From: Aquilaria yunnanensis
Lineage: Eukaryota > Streptophyta > Magnoliopsida > Malvales > Thymelaeaceae
Length of the DNA stretch: 64,000 bases
Assembly (NCBI GenBank): GCA_039654915.1
Contig: CM077594.1
Location: forward strand, 111,304,893 to 111,368,892
Direction: 5' to 3'
Shown: positions 10,660-20,859 of the stretch, piece by piece
Position numbering within the stretch: the stretch's first letter is position 1
Layout of the letters: every line of letters starts with the position of its first letter
The notes under the pieces: generated by a model
What the model was told of the DNA's origin: nothing
Seen by the model: the letters and a program-made list of their open reading frames with translations, nothing else
Database searches by the model: none
Program-made: the position numbers and the translations under genes

Positions 10660-12263
10660 TGCTATAAAAAAGCATACATTTTTCAACTGTCAAATTTCTA
10701 GCGGGTCCAACATGAAGAGCCATTGGAAAATGGGGAGACTATTTTCCAACGGCTGACTATTGGAAAATTTGAAGACCATATTAACGCGTTGAGAAGTTGG
10801 AAAGTTTCCAACAGCCTAGCTGCTAGAAATTTTAAAATTTTAACTTCCAACCGCTAAGCCATTGAAAATTTTCAACACAAAAGTCATTAGAAAATGGTGC
10901 TATTCAATTAATAAATTTTACAATTTTTGAAAGTAAAGTAGTATTTTTAAAATATCTTTTAATAAATAATATATATATATATATATATAAACATATCATA
11001 TTTACATATCATATATATATATATGTATATCATACTCATATATATGATGTATATAACATATATCTACATATATCATATATTTATATATAATTACATACAT
11101 ACATACATACATCAACTCAGGCCTAACCTAACCCTAACTATATATACCATCATCTTTCCACTTTCATCCGTCTCTAATTTCCCTATCATCTCTCATCTTT
11201 CTCATTTTTCATCTTTTCTCCGTCGTCATCCTTCAACAGCTGACGCCCTTATAGTTGTCTTCTCCACAATTGTTGTCGCCTCCATAGCTGCCTCCTCAGC
11301 CTCGCTGTTCACCTTGCATTGCATCGCCTCACCCTTCATACCCTCTCTCGGCCTTATTGTCGTCCTCATCTTTCCTCGTGTTCTCGCCTCTTCGGCCTCC
11401 TTAACATTCTTAGCCTTCTTGGCCTTTTCGACCTTCTCAACTTCCTCGACCTTCTGGCATTTGTGGTTCATTTTGTTTCAATTTTGTTTTAATGTAATTG
11501 TTACAAATCTAATGGAATTTTTCATTTTGGTGCAAATTTGATTAGGTTCCTTACTGTCTCTTCATTCACAATTTGTCAGCTGTTATATTGCAATAATTGC
11601 ATATTTGATGAGTTTTATTTTTATTTTTTTGAATTTGGATTGTTGTAGAAATGTGATGGAATTTCTGTGATTTTGAATTTTGAATTGATTTTGGATTTTT
11701 GTGGTTTTGGATTGATTGTTGTGGGTTTGGATAGATGTAAAATTTTTTGTTTTGCAAGTTCAAATTTTTGTAATAATATATAAAAGATTTAAAAAATTTT
11801 AGTTAATAAAACATATAATTTTAGTAAATATAAAATATACTTTTAGTAAAGTATAAAATATATACTCTTGAGTTACATTTATTTTATTTTTTTTAAAAAC
11901 AATTTTCCAATGGGAAGAACATTAAAAATTTCCATTAGCTTAAGCCATTGTCTAACAGCTTAAGTCCCTGGAATTTTGTTGGAAATTTCCATTGGCTTCT
12001 TCCATTGATATATTTCTAATGGCTTAGGCCGCTAAAATTTTAGAATGATTAGTTGTTGGAAAAACATTAAATTGTCAAAAATAACTTTTTGAGGTTTGGC
12101 CATTAGAAATTTTCAATGGCTATAATTCCAATGGCCAATTCTAGGGTTGTTGGAAAAAAAATTCCAACATGTGATTCACCAACATGTTAATTTCCAATGG
12201 CATCACATTGGAAATCCGATTATCCAACACGAGGCCACTGGAAAAAGCTATTTTTTAGCAGTG
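10660..12263. mobile_element. CACTA-like non-autonomous transposon
   Basis: The reverse complement of the right end reads CACTGCTAAAAAATAGC, a typical CACTA/Spm terminus. The left end reads TGCTATAAAAAAGC, the same sequence with its first bases lost or altered. Both subterminal zones are crowded with short words in both orientations related to CCATTGGAAA and TTCCAATGGC (about 10715-10900 and 11905-12250), the usual transposase-binding architecture of this superfamily. A GCC triplet borders both sides, a possible 3-bp target duplication. The interior has AT microsatellites and a pyrimidine-rich block at 11150-11480. No transposase is present. Confidence 0.65.
11140..11485. other. Anomalous pyrimidine-rich block inside the CACTA-like element
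   Basis: This block is far richer in C and CpG than its surroundings. It is open on both strands: 11023-11541 plus gives a hydrophobic low-complexity translation, and 11226-11471 minus gives a Lys/Glu-rich one. It looks like an exon or 5' leader captured from a gene, which CACTA elements often do, but I recognise no protein family. Codon-like structure is weak. Confidence 0.35.
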
Positions 12264-13643
12264 GCCAAGTTAACATCACATCAGTTTCCCAATTCTAGTA
12301 AGAGACACACGTATAAAAAAAGGATATGATGGTATGCAGCAGCCATTTTTTAAAAGAGAAAAGAAGGATGACACGTAAGGCTTCAAGCTTTAAGGGCGAG
12401 ATTGAAGAAATTCACATGGGCTCTTGAAGATTGTTTTTTTAAGTGGAGAATTAATTCTTTTTCTTTTTCAATTTCTTTTCAATTGCAAAATTTTGGATGA
12501 TTATTTTGAAGCCCTTCATGAGTTTTAGTAGGTAAATTTGTATTCTCTCTTAAGGGATATGAGAATCTTATTGATTTTTTTAATGCTTATATAATTATTA
12601 TCTTCTATTGCCATCTGTTTTTTGTTAATTTTTTCTTGCAATTAATGAAACTATATGACCGTGAGTTTATGTCTTAATATAAGTTCATCTTCAAGAGAAC
12701 AAACTTATGTTAAAAGATATGCAGAAAATTAGCTAGATCAACTTGAGGATCGAGTGACCTAAGCATCTAAGATGTTGAATAGACAAAATTGAGCATAAAA
12801 TCCTATAGTTTTAGGCAGAGCAAGAGATTGCTACTAAAATTAGATGAACATAGGATAATTCGTCATCGAAAGAGAAAATTAAACACTAGTAAATCATCTA
12901 CAAGATAGGATTGTGGAAACAAGATAAAAGTTATATAGCATTAAGACTAGACAAAAGGATCTTTTTCTGGGAGAGTACTTTGTGTCATTGATTTTTATTA
13001 GTCTTTAGAGTTATGGGCTAATATGAGTTTAGCTTTGTTCCAAGTATTAGTTTACAACTATTCATCCTTAATTATTATTATTATTTTTTTTTTGTTTATT
13101 GCTTAATTCAACTGTAACAACAAGATTTTGTAGGAGTCGCCACCAATCAGTTTTACTTAGATCAATTGAATACATGTTATGGTTTATAATAGATTTTAAG
13201 ATCGTGAGTTGGCTATGTTAACCTAATCTTATTCTAGTTCCCATAAATTGGTACCATGGGGTTTGATTTTATCTCTTCCTAAATTCTTGTTTCTTTTAAT
13301 GCCTAATCTCTGATAAAATAATTTTATGAATTTTATTTAATTATGTTTAATTACAAATCGTGAATCTTACTAGACCAACCAGATGTGGAATCCTTGATGT
13401 CCTTGAAATCTTAGAACTTTACCAAATCTACTAAATTTTTTTTTAAAAAATGTCTTATTCAAACTATGAATCTTATCAGATCAATTGAATTTGAACAAAT
13501 AATCTATCTTGGGATTTTACCAAATTCATCAAGAGCAGATCCTTGAAAATTTATTAAGTAACTGCCTCAATTTAATTTTTTTTATAATTTCTAGAAGATG
13601 AGGTAAATTAAATTAAACAACTAAGTAACTAGCTTAACAAATA

Positions 13644-13867
13644 CTCCCCAAAAGTTTTGCTCCATTTGTTTTTGGTAATTAATCTATGATTTTTTATTTT
13701 TAACATTTTAATACATAAATATAAAATCTTTGTATATGAATGATAATTCAAGATATGTAGTTTCTAAATATATTTTTTTTATTTTTTTAACAAATAATAA
13801 TATGAATAAAATTAAGTCAAAATACAACAAAAAGTCAAATGTATCAAAATTTATGGGACGGAGGAAG
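13644..13867. mobile_element. Stowaway-type MITE
   Basis: The right end (reverse complement CTTCCTCCGTCCCATAAA) fits the Stowaway terminal consensus CTCCCTCCGTYCC. The left end is the decayed CTCCCCAAAAG. TA dinucleotides flank both ends (13642-13643 and 13868-13869). AT-rich and non-coding, with TTTCTAAATATATTT in the centre as in the related copies at 18.4, 38.9 and 53.5 kb. Confidence 0.7.
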
Positions 13868-14159
13868 TAGTTTTTATGTGTTATCAATTTTAAATGCATT
13901 ATTGAGAATTAAATAAACATTAAAATCAGAACTATTCCAAACTTAAAAGAAAAAAAACCCTAACTTATATTTGTTTGCCAAATTAATAATTAAATCGATG
14001 CATGAGCAAACAAAAAAATAAACAGAAAACAAATAGAAAAGCAATAAAAAAAAAAAGATTGCTTTAAGTCACTTTTCTGAAAAATAAGAGAAAAACGTTA
14101 GTGACTTGGATGACCGAAATACAAAGTTTAGGAACTAAACAGGAGTTATACCGAAACTG

Positions 14160-14570
14160 GAGGTATTGGCGGATCGGGTTAGGATAAAAAGGGTCGGGCG
14201 CCGGGTGAGGAACCGGGTCCTCTTCGATTCACAAGATTGGAGCGTAACGGAACCTGCGGCGGCGTGGCTCTGCTGGGCCGAGACGCAGCAACCACAGGGA
14301 GGGGCGAATGCAGGCCGGGGACGACCGGCTGTGGCTGTTCGAGGAGGAAGATGCGACGGCCTGGAGCTCGATCTCTCCCCCTCTCGGTTTTAGCGTCACC
14401 GGCGACTGAGAATGCTTGGGAGCGGCGGTGTGAGGCGGCGAGCTGGGAGGGCTGACGGTGGCGGATTGGCGACGGGACTGCGTCGGCCAGAGAAACGGGA
14501 CCTCCAGGGGTGGCGGCGCCAGGCTGAAGAACTTAGGGTTTCTGTGAAGATGGGTGACGAGACCAGGGGC
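14160..14570. other. GC-rich CpG-containing block inside the LTR-like insertion
   Basis: An abrupt GC- and CpG-rich island in AT-rich DNA with overlapping open frames (14166-14393 and 14237-14455, +). The translations are low-complexity and match no family I know. Large plant Ty3 LTRs often contain such a block near their transcription start, so I do not call a gene. Confidence 0.4.
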
Positions 14571-17131
14571 TAAACGTGCAGTTTACCTTTTCTCAGAAAC
14601 TTATGAGGCATTTGGATGTAGAAAACACTTTTCCTTTTCCTTTTCTGTTATTTATTTTCATTTTCTATGTATAATTTTTCAAATGTATTTTAAAAAACAT
14701 GTCTAGTTGTTTTAAAGTAAGTAAATATGATTATATACATATACAATACATTGGAAAAGTTGGATGCTTTAGTTGAAAGTTAAACGAAAGCTTGTGCACT
14801 ATAATAGAGTATTTTCCCAAGACTATCAACTTCAAAAGCAAAGATGTAAATTTCACAAAGCCAGCCTCCAACTGTTTGCTCTTTGCCACTTAGGCTCCAT
14901 TTTTTCTACTCCTTACATCTGCACCACCATTTCTAGCATTATCGGCATCCCACTTTCCGCCATCAATTCCGTAATCCCAGAGCTTAGATGTCGCTGCTAT
15001 TGCTTCCCCAGAATCGCTTCATTCTCAAAGGGCAACTCAGTCGCTTGTAATTGAAGGAGAAAGGAGAGGATTTAGCGATCTTGATAAAGTCAATAAGACA
15101 GAGGTCGGTCGGTGCGGGATCGGAAGAGTTTGGTGATGCTAGTCGAACAGTAGCGATAGAGAGATTGGTCGGATCCTAGTCAGATGGCTGCAGAAAGTGA
15201 GATATGCCTGGTTGGGTGGCGGTGGAAAGCGAGATGTAGCGAGGACGGAATGTGAACGAGTCTAGAAGTCTTGAGAAAGATAGAGAGATGTGAGAGAAAG
15301 ATTTTAGAAAACTGGGAAAATAATAGAAATAATATTTTTCATAACTTCATAAAATAGAAAATTGTTTTATAAGAAAAATGAAAAATAAAATTATTTGACT
15401 AAACATGTTTCTTTTTCATTTTCTAAAAAGTTTCAGAAAATGTTCCTGAAAATTTGAAAAAATTTTTTTGCAATTTTTTTTAGCTTCCCCTCCCCTCTTC
15501 TTTCAAATGGTGACTCCTATTTATAGTTGGGAGTTGTAAGCGATATTGAAACAGATTAAAGAGATTAAATCTCATCCAAACTAATTTTGAAGTGATTTGA
15601 ATCTCTCAGCATATAACTTGACCATAATATCGATTTAAGTCCAAAAAAACTTGTAGGCTAGTGTTATGGTCTCCAATCTTATGTGATATTTCAATCTAAT
15701 CCAAAACTTTATGGACTTGTCAAATTAGCCCAGAACTTCATAAACTTGCCCAGATTTATCTAAAACTCTTAGGAGTTAACATATTTTCCCCAAAATTTAC
15801 ATTTTTGCTCAAAAATTTCTAAAAACTCTCAATTCACATCCAAATTGGCACCAAAAGACCTTTAGGGCTTCAACTTTGTACCTAAATAAAATTAATTCCT
15901 ATTTTTATGATAGATGACCACTCTAAATTCCTAAAAACTTATAACATGAAATGACAACATAATCTAAATACACCTAACCCTATCAACTGCCTAAGCTCTA
16001 AAATGACTATAATGACCCTAAATGTCCTAGAAAATGACCAAATTGCCTCTAAAAATAAAAAATGCCCACTAAACTAATTTTTCTATCTGAGAATTGAACA
16101 AAAATTAGTGCGTAGACAAAATTGAGTGTCACTTAACTCCAATTTTTAGTTTAATTAATTTCTACACGTTCTAGCTAAGTTTTGCTCGTTCACTTTGCCC
16201 ATGTGAGGACAATACTCTAATATTCATCACTATATTAAAACTTGACAACCTGTACACTAGTAGATTCGCAACAAACTTGTTGCTTGTACAACCTCACTTG
16301 GCTTTCTAATTAGGGATCTACGAATTCATTCTCCTCCTTCCTAATTCTAATTTGTTCTTTTTGAGGCAAAAGTCAAATAGACCACCAATGCCACAAAGCA
16401 TCCACTGCCAACGCACGTCATTTCCATCAACAACAATGGAAAATGGACTAACTTGTTAACTTTTGTAAAGTTGGAGGACTAACTTTTAATAAGTATTAAG
16501 TTTTGAACTAATTCGTGTGAATTAGTCAAATTCAAGGGCTATTTATATATTTAGGTTAAAAATAAATAATTTACTATATTATTAAGAAACCAAACAAACG
16601 AGGCCATAGTTATAGTGCGATACAATGACTGCTCACATGATTTAACCTGCCAACTTGAAAAATGGATAACCTATACGCGCAGTACATGCATATGTGCGAT
16701 AAGCATGGCACATTCAGAAGGGTCAGGCGGTGAGAGTGTTTCCAAGCCCGAACAAGAACCAAGCGAGGGAAGAGCCTGCTGGCTATACGCAGATCGGTCG
16801 AATGAGAGGCCCAATTACATACAGTAATTAAAGCCACCATTATAAATTAGTAGGAGTAGCAAGTATTTTTCAGAGGACAACAAACGATTATTATCTTCAA
16901 ATTAATTATTTTAATACAGAAGCATATATATGGTGAGTGATCAAACAAACGTTAGAATTGAAAGAATGGATAAAAAGCCAGGACATGTACACCACTTCTA
17001 ATTACGACCTCCATATCATGCAAAAATATTGCACAACCTTTAACTATTGATATCCTTCCTGTTAAATTGAACTCTACACCACCACCCACTCAACTTGATA
17101 ATTCAAAAAGAATTGGCGATATGCATTCGTG

Positions 17132-17580
17132 GGATAATTACAATTTGGCCCATAAAATTTAGGTGAAATTACGTCTTGCCCATCCTGTTTAAGAAACCTA
17201 CACTTTGTATCCTGCCTTTTTAATACAATCCGACAACGACTTCTATAATCTTAATTTAGACACTACAATAACCATTTTTCAGTAATTTTAATCCATATGG
17301 TATTTTTTTTTTCACATTTAATAAACATTTTAAATTGTTAGTTTTTTCTTTTTGTATTTTTTTTAGTTTTTAAATGAATATTTTTTAAATATTAATTAAT
17401 TGTAAAAAAATACTATACGTGTTGAAATTACTTAAAGATAATAACCGTATAATCTAAATTAAAATTTTAAAAGTTGCTGTTAAACTGTATTAAAAATGAA
17501 AGGAGTAAAGTTTATATTTTTTAGACAGAATGGGATAAAGTGTAATTTTAACTAAACCTTATGCAATAAATAGTCAACTC
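17132..17580. mobile_element. Short Mutator-like TIR element, family A copy 2
   Basis: It begins GGATAATTACAATTTGGCCC, nearly identical to the copy at 1558, and shares the TTTAGGTGAAATTA block, the ACTTTRTAYCC phrase and inverted AAAGTGTAATTT near the right end. The right terminus is decayed (AGTCAACTC for the expected GTAATTATCC) and no target duplication is apparent. Non-coding. Confidence 0.65.
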
Positions 17581-18429
17581 TTTTACCTTTTGACACCGCC
17601 AAGTCCAACCATAGCTAGCCGGTCTACCTCCACCCATTTAGCATTTCAAACATTTTCCCTCCACGCACACGTATACTTGGATACTTGACTTTTAGTTCAG
17701 ATTTATTACCTGCTTGATCTATTATCCTATGTGGCACAATTGCCCTAATTGCTAAGTTTTTTTTTGTGTTTGCTTCTTTTTTTTTGGTGATTTATTTCCT
17801 TCTAAAAATAAACTTGTTGGCAAATATCAAGTATCACAAATGACTTGGTAGTAGATCATGATTCGTTGCTTTGTTGATGGTTGTTTGGTTTAAGTCAAAA
17901 AAAGATGACATGACATTTGTAGCGGGGATGCGCACTTTCCGTGTAATGGAATAAGGTTTCTGTGTTTTGTTTCTATTTTTTTTATTTTTTATTTTACTTT
18001 TTTTAGCACTCGTTCAAGTATTATACTTGGATCATAGTGAGTTAGTCCAATTGTATCTTGGTTTCACTTAGTTTGTGAGGTATGTCTAATCAGTTTGCCG
18101 ATTTTTTTGTTTTTTTTTTGTTCCTTTGGTCTAATTATTCATATGTGTAAGCATGAATGATGAGATTGCCTAATTTATTTGTAGTAGTTTTCTTTTTAAT
18201 ACAGTATTTTTAGGATGTGTTGTAAGGCTTACAATTAAGCCAATTGTTCTTCGTATCTCAGTGTCTTATTTCTATTGTAGATGTTGTATGGTCTATAGTT
18301 AGTAAAATGAATGACAATACATAAGAAAATGATCTAGATATTTAGAATTCTAACATGAATTCCTACAAAATAAAAAATAAAATTTATTATCATCAACAAA
18401 ATAGAAACTCTGCATCTAAGATATATATA

Positions 18430-18647
18430 CTTCCTCTGTCTCAAATTCCCTATTTTATTTAACTAATCTGACTTGAATTTGACTTGAATTTATTTATATT
18501 ATTATTTGATAATAAAAAAATTTAAATTGAAAACTATTAGTCCTATAATTTCTAAATATATTTAAAAATAATAATAAATAATAAGATAAATAAATTCAGG
18601 TCAAACTTAATTAGAAAAATTAAAATGGATAGAGCGGTGGAGGTTGT
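18430..18647. mobile_element. Degenerate Stowaway-type MITE
   Basis: The left end CTTCCTCTGTCTCAAATTCC follows a TA. The right end contains GGTGGAGG before TTGTAG, a decayed inverted counterpart. The interior TTGACTTGAATTTATT and TTTCTAAATATATTT words match the other Stowaway-like copies in the window. Confidence 0.5.
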
Positions 18648-20750
18648 AGTATATACTCCATTCATCGTATATATAATATATATTTAATTATCTCGTTGAT
18701 ATTGATCTTAACACAATATCCCCAAACTTTCACCTAAGTTATATGATTACTTGTATATTTAGTTAATTAGTAATGTTGTTGTATTCATTGTGAGTTAGCG
18801 TGTGACTGTTTCTGTTTTCTTCTTAAAAATTGACATTTTTTTTATACCGAATATACATTCTTTTCCATTCATTTCAACTATGTGCTTAGCGGACTATAAG
18901 CTAATAATGTAGTACAATATACAGGGAGCAATACTATAAAGCGTGCCGATTTTCCTCAAATACTATAAGCGATAAACAACTTATATATATACTACTCAGT
19001 TGAATATAGGGTACATCTGTGCATGTAATTGATCCAATTTTTTATTTTACATTTGAAATATTTGATATATATCAAAATTTTGATTAATTAATTAAAAAAT
19101 ATTAAATACTGTTTTTATAAAATTTAAAAATTTTCCATAAATTTATCAAATAAAAAACACAATAGGCATGAATAATTAAAAGAAGCACATAATAGATATA
19201 GAAAGCACAAACTACTGTTAAATATACTCTTAGTTTTTAGTTGAAATAATATATGGTACTATATCCTATCCAAGTTAAAAAGAAAAATTTGGTAGCTTAA
19301 AGAATAGGATGAAAGTTTTAAATAGTACCTAACTTTTAATTCATACTTTGTTATCATCCTTAAGATATTAAATATTTTCTTTTGGTTCTAAAATTTTTAA
19401 ATATTTCATATTAGTCATCAATTGAATGAAATTTGTTAACTTTGAGTAACTGTGTAATATCTATTTTTTTAAAAATTAATTTAAATTATCTGGTAATTCA
19501 TTCCCAATAAATTTTGAATTGGGTAATTTTTTTACAATTAAGAAAAAATTACATTATCAGATTTTTTTCTCATAAATGAATTATTAATTATGCACCATAT
19601 ATGCACTCATTTAGTAGTTTTTTTGTTGGGTTAAGGAATTATTTCTAGCAGGAACTAAATCAAAATGTATTTAATGAATTTAGAAAGAATAGAGAGTAGC
19701 CAAAAGTTTCGGGATGAAATAAAATGTTATGGATTGGTTGCATAGATTAGCTCACATAAATTTTGAATATTGAAAGATTTTAATATTTTAAAATGTAATT
19801 TAATTATAACTTTCATCCTATAAAACCTAAAATTTTTCATTGTTATACTTAGGCCCCCAGACAATCAAAATAGTTACCACAGTTTAAAATTATTAATTTA
19901 TTAAAAACTTCTAGAAATAAAAAGTTTCTAAAAATATAAATTTATTTGTGACTTCTCTCTGAACATCTCTTAGACTTCTTTCATATTGCAAGCCTCTACC
20001 ATAAAATGTGATATTCAAACAAACATTACTTCCAATTTGATACAATTCATAAGATTCATTTGTATTTGTATGATTTATTGAAAATCAAAATTAGTTGTTT
20101 GTAGAATTTCGTTCTTCATAGAATTCAAGTTTTTAAGTCTTACCAGAAAAAAAAATGTTCAATGCTATATGTGAAAAATTCAAAATTTTAGGTAGTTATA
20201 TTCAATAATTTTAAATCTTATAATCTAAGGCAGCAATAACAAAATTTAAAATAATTAATTTGATAAAATCTTTCTATTAAATGAACTATTTCATGGCTAC
20301 ATAAGTATAGGGCAGGTTTGTTGTAAAATTTGAATATAGTGGAAACTTAGGAAATTCACTCATAAAAGTAAAATCAAATCTCAATAAATTTATTGCATGC
20401 AATGCGATCAAATATTTTTATTTTTATGATACTAATATGAATTAAATATTCAATATCAAATTTGGCTTTTATCAAAATAGCAGAATAACTTTTTATTTAA
20501 AGACAACTAAGAAAATCTGTTCATAAAAGTTAAACTAAGAGTTTAATTGTAATTCAAATTTAAGATTTAACAATATATTTCATTCAAGGCTTGATTTATT
20601 CTATTAAAAATTCAAGGCCTATCTATTGTAATTTTTCATAGAATTAAAAGCCTATTAAAGTGAAAAATTAGTCAAAATGGAAATTTTTTTTTCATGGAAT
20701 CCTAATATTGATAAAATGCTAATTAAATAATAAATTTAGTTCCAACTAGT
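18648..20750. other. AT-rich intergenic DNA, no gene seen
   Basis: Stops are dense in all frames. There are long A/T runs and no repeat ends I can pair with confidence. Confidence 0.6.
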
Positions 20751-20850
20751 GAGCACAATTGATCTTGAGGGACGTTGGCCTAAGTATGACTCAGGTTCGA
20801 GTCTCCATATAGTTTGCTTGGGAAAAAACATGCCAAATATGGTTTGGTAC
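20740..20850 (+). other. Possible tRNA-derived SINE head
   Basis: CAGGTTCGAGTCTCC (about 20797) fits the pol III B-box consensus GGTTCGANTCC. It is preceded by GAGGGACGTTGGCCTAAG, phrasing common in plant tRNA-derived repeats. A clear A box and a poly-A or poly-T tail with target duplications were not found. Weak. Confidence 0.25.
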
Positions 20851-20859
20851 CTTCTAGGT

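Larger units (their letters stand above)
13113..16132 (+). mobile_element. LTR-like insertion of about 3 kb (probable solo LTR)
   Basis: It starts TGTAACAACAAGATTTTG followed by AGGAGTCGCCACCAATC, an opening seen in plant Ty3 LTRs, and ends near GAGTGTCAC. Flanking pentamers are tcaac (13108-13112) and ttaac (16133-16137), 4 of 5 identical, and the surrounding LTR sequence resumes exactly there. No gag or pol lies inside, so a solo LTR is the simplest reading. It contains a Stowaway MITE (13644-13867), a GC-rich block at 14160-14570, and a gene-like GC-richer piece at 14880-15290 between T-rich/A-rich arms. Confidence 0.55.
5559..16273 (+). mobile_element. Decayed Ty3/gypsy LTR retroelement (Athila/Tat-like), pol deleted
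   Basis: Two related LTRs (5559-6836 and a split copy between 10371 and 16273) flank a short internal region with a decayed primer-binding site, a gag remnant and an aspartic-protease remnant. No reverse transcriptase, RNase H or integrase is visible; protease is followed by noncoding DNA, another transposon at 9675-10132, and the 3' LTR. The 3' LTR starts TGG and both LTRs end GCAACA. Flanking pentamers are aaatt and aactt, a 4-of-5 match for a target duplication. The gag/protease wording and the tRNA-Asp-type primer site point to the Athila/Tat branch, but the lineage is inferred without reverse transcriptase. Confidence 0.75.
10371..16273 (+). repeat. 3' LTR of the Ty3 element, split into three blocks
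   Basis: LTR sequence occupies 10371-10659, 12264-13112 and 16133-16273. These blocks align in order with the continuous 5' LTR. The two gaps hold a CACTA-like insertion and a 3-kb LTR-like insertion. The LTR ends GCAACA at 16273, as the 5' copy does at 6836. Between 13000 and 13112 it includes a lengthened ATT/T-rich run absent from the 5' copy. Confidence 0.75.
4518..16557. mobile_element. Outer Mutator-like element hosting a nested transposon complex
   Basis: The left end begins GGCTTAAATATAAAAATGG and the reverse complement of the right end begins AACCTAAATATATAAATAG. The inverted similarity extends about 150 bp, including AATACTYATTAAAAGTTA and CTTTACAAAAGTTAA blocks. Perfect 9-bp direct repeats, AAAAATAAA, lie immediately outside (4509-4517 and 16558-16566), the Mutator signature. 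Without the inserted Ty3 element (5559-16273) it would be about 1.3 kb. Its own interior (about 4720-5558 and 16274-16420) has no transposase. The 5000-5500 part has higher complexity and short open frames on both strands, possibly captured host sequence, but matches no family I recognise. Confidence 0.7.

Noticed and set aside
11023..11541. 172-codon plus-strand ORF with hydrophobic translation
   Set aside because: It starts in an AT microsatellite, is low-complexity, is also open on the other strand, and lies inside a CACTA-like element. Not a supported gene.
16610..16840. Opposed ORFs of 76 and 70 codons
   Set aside because: They overlap on opposite strands in a short GC-richer patch with no homology I can recognise.
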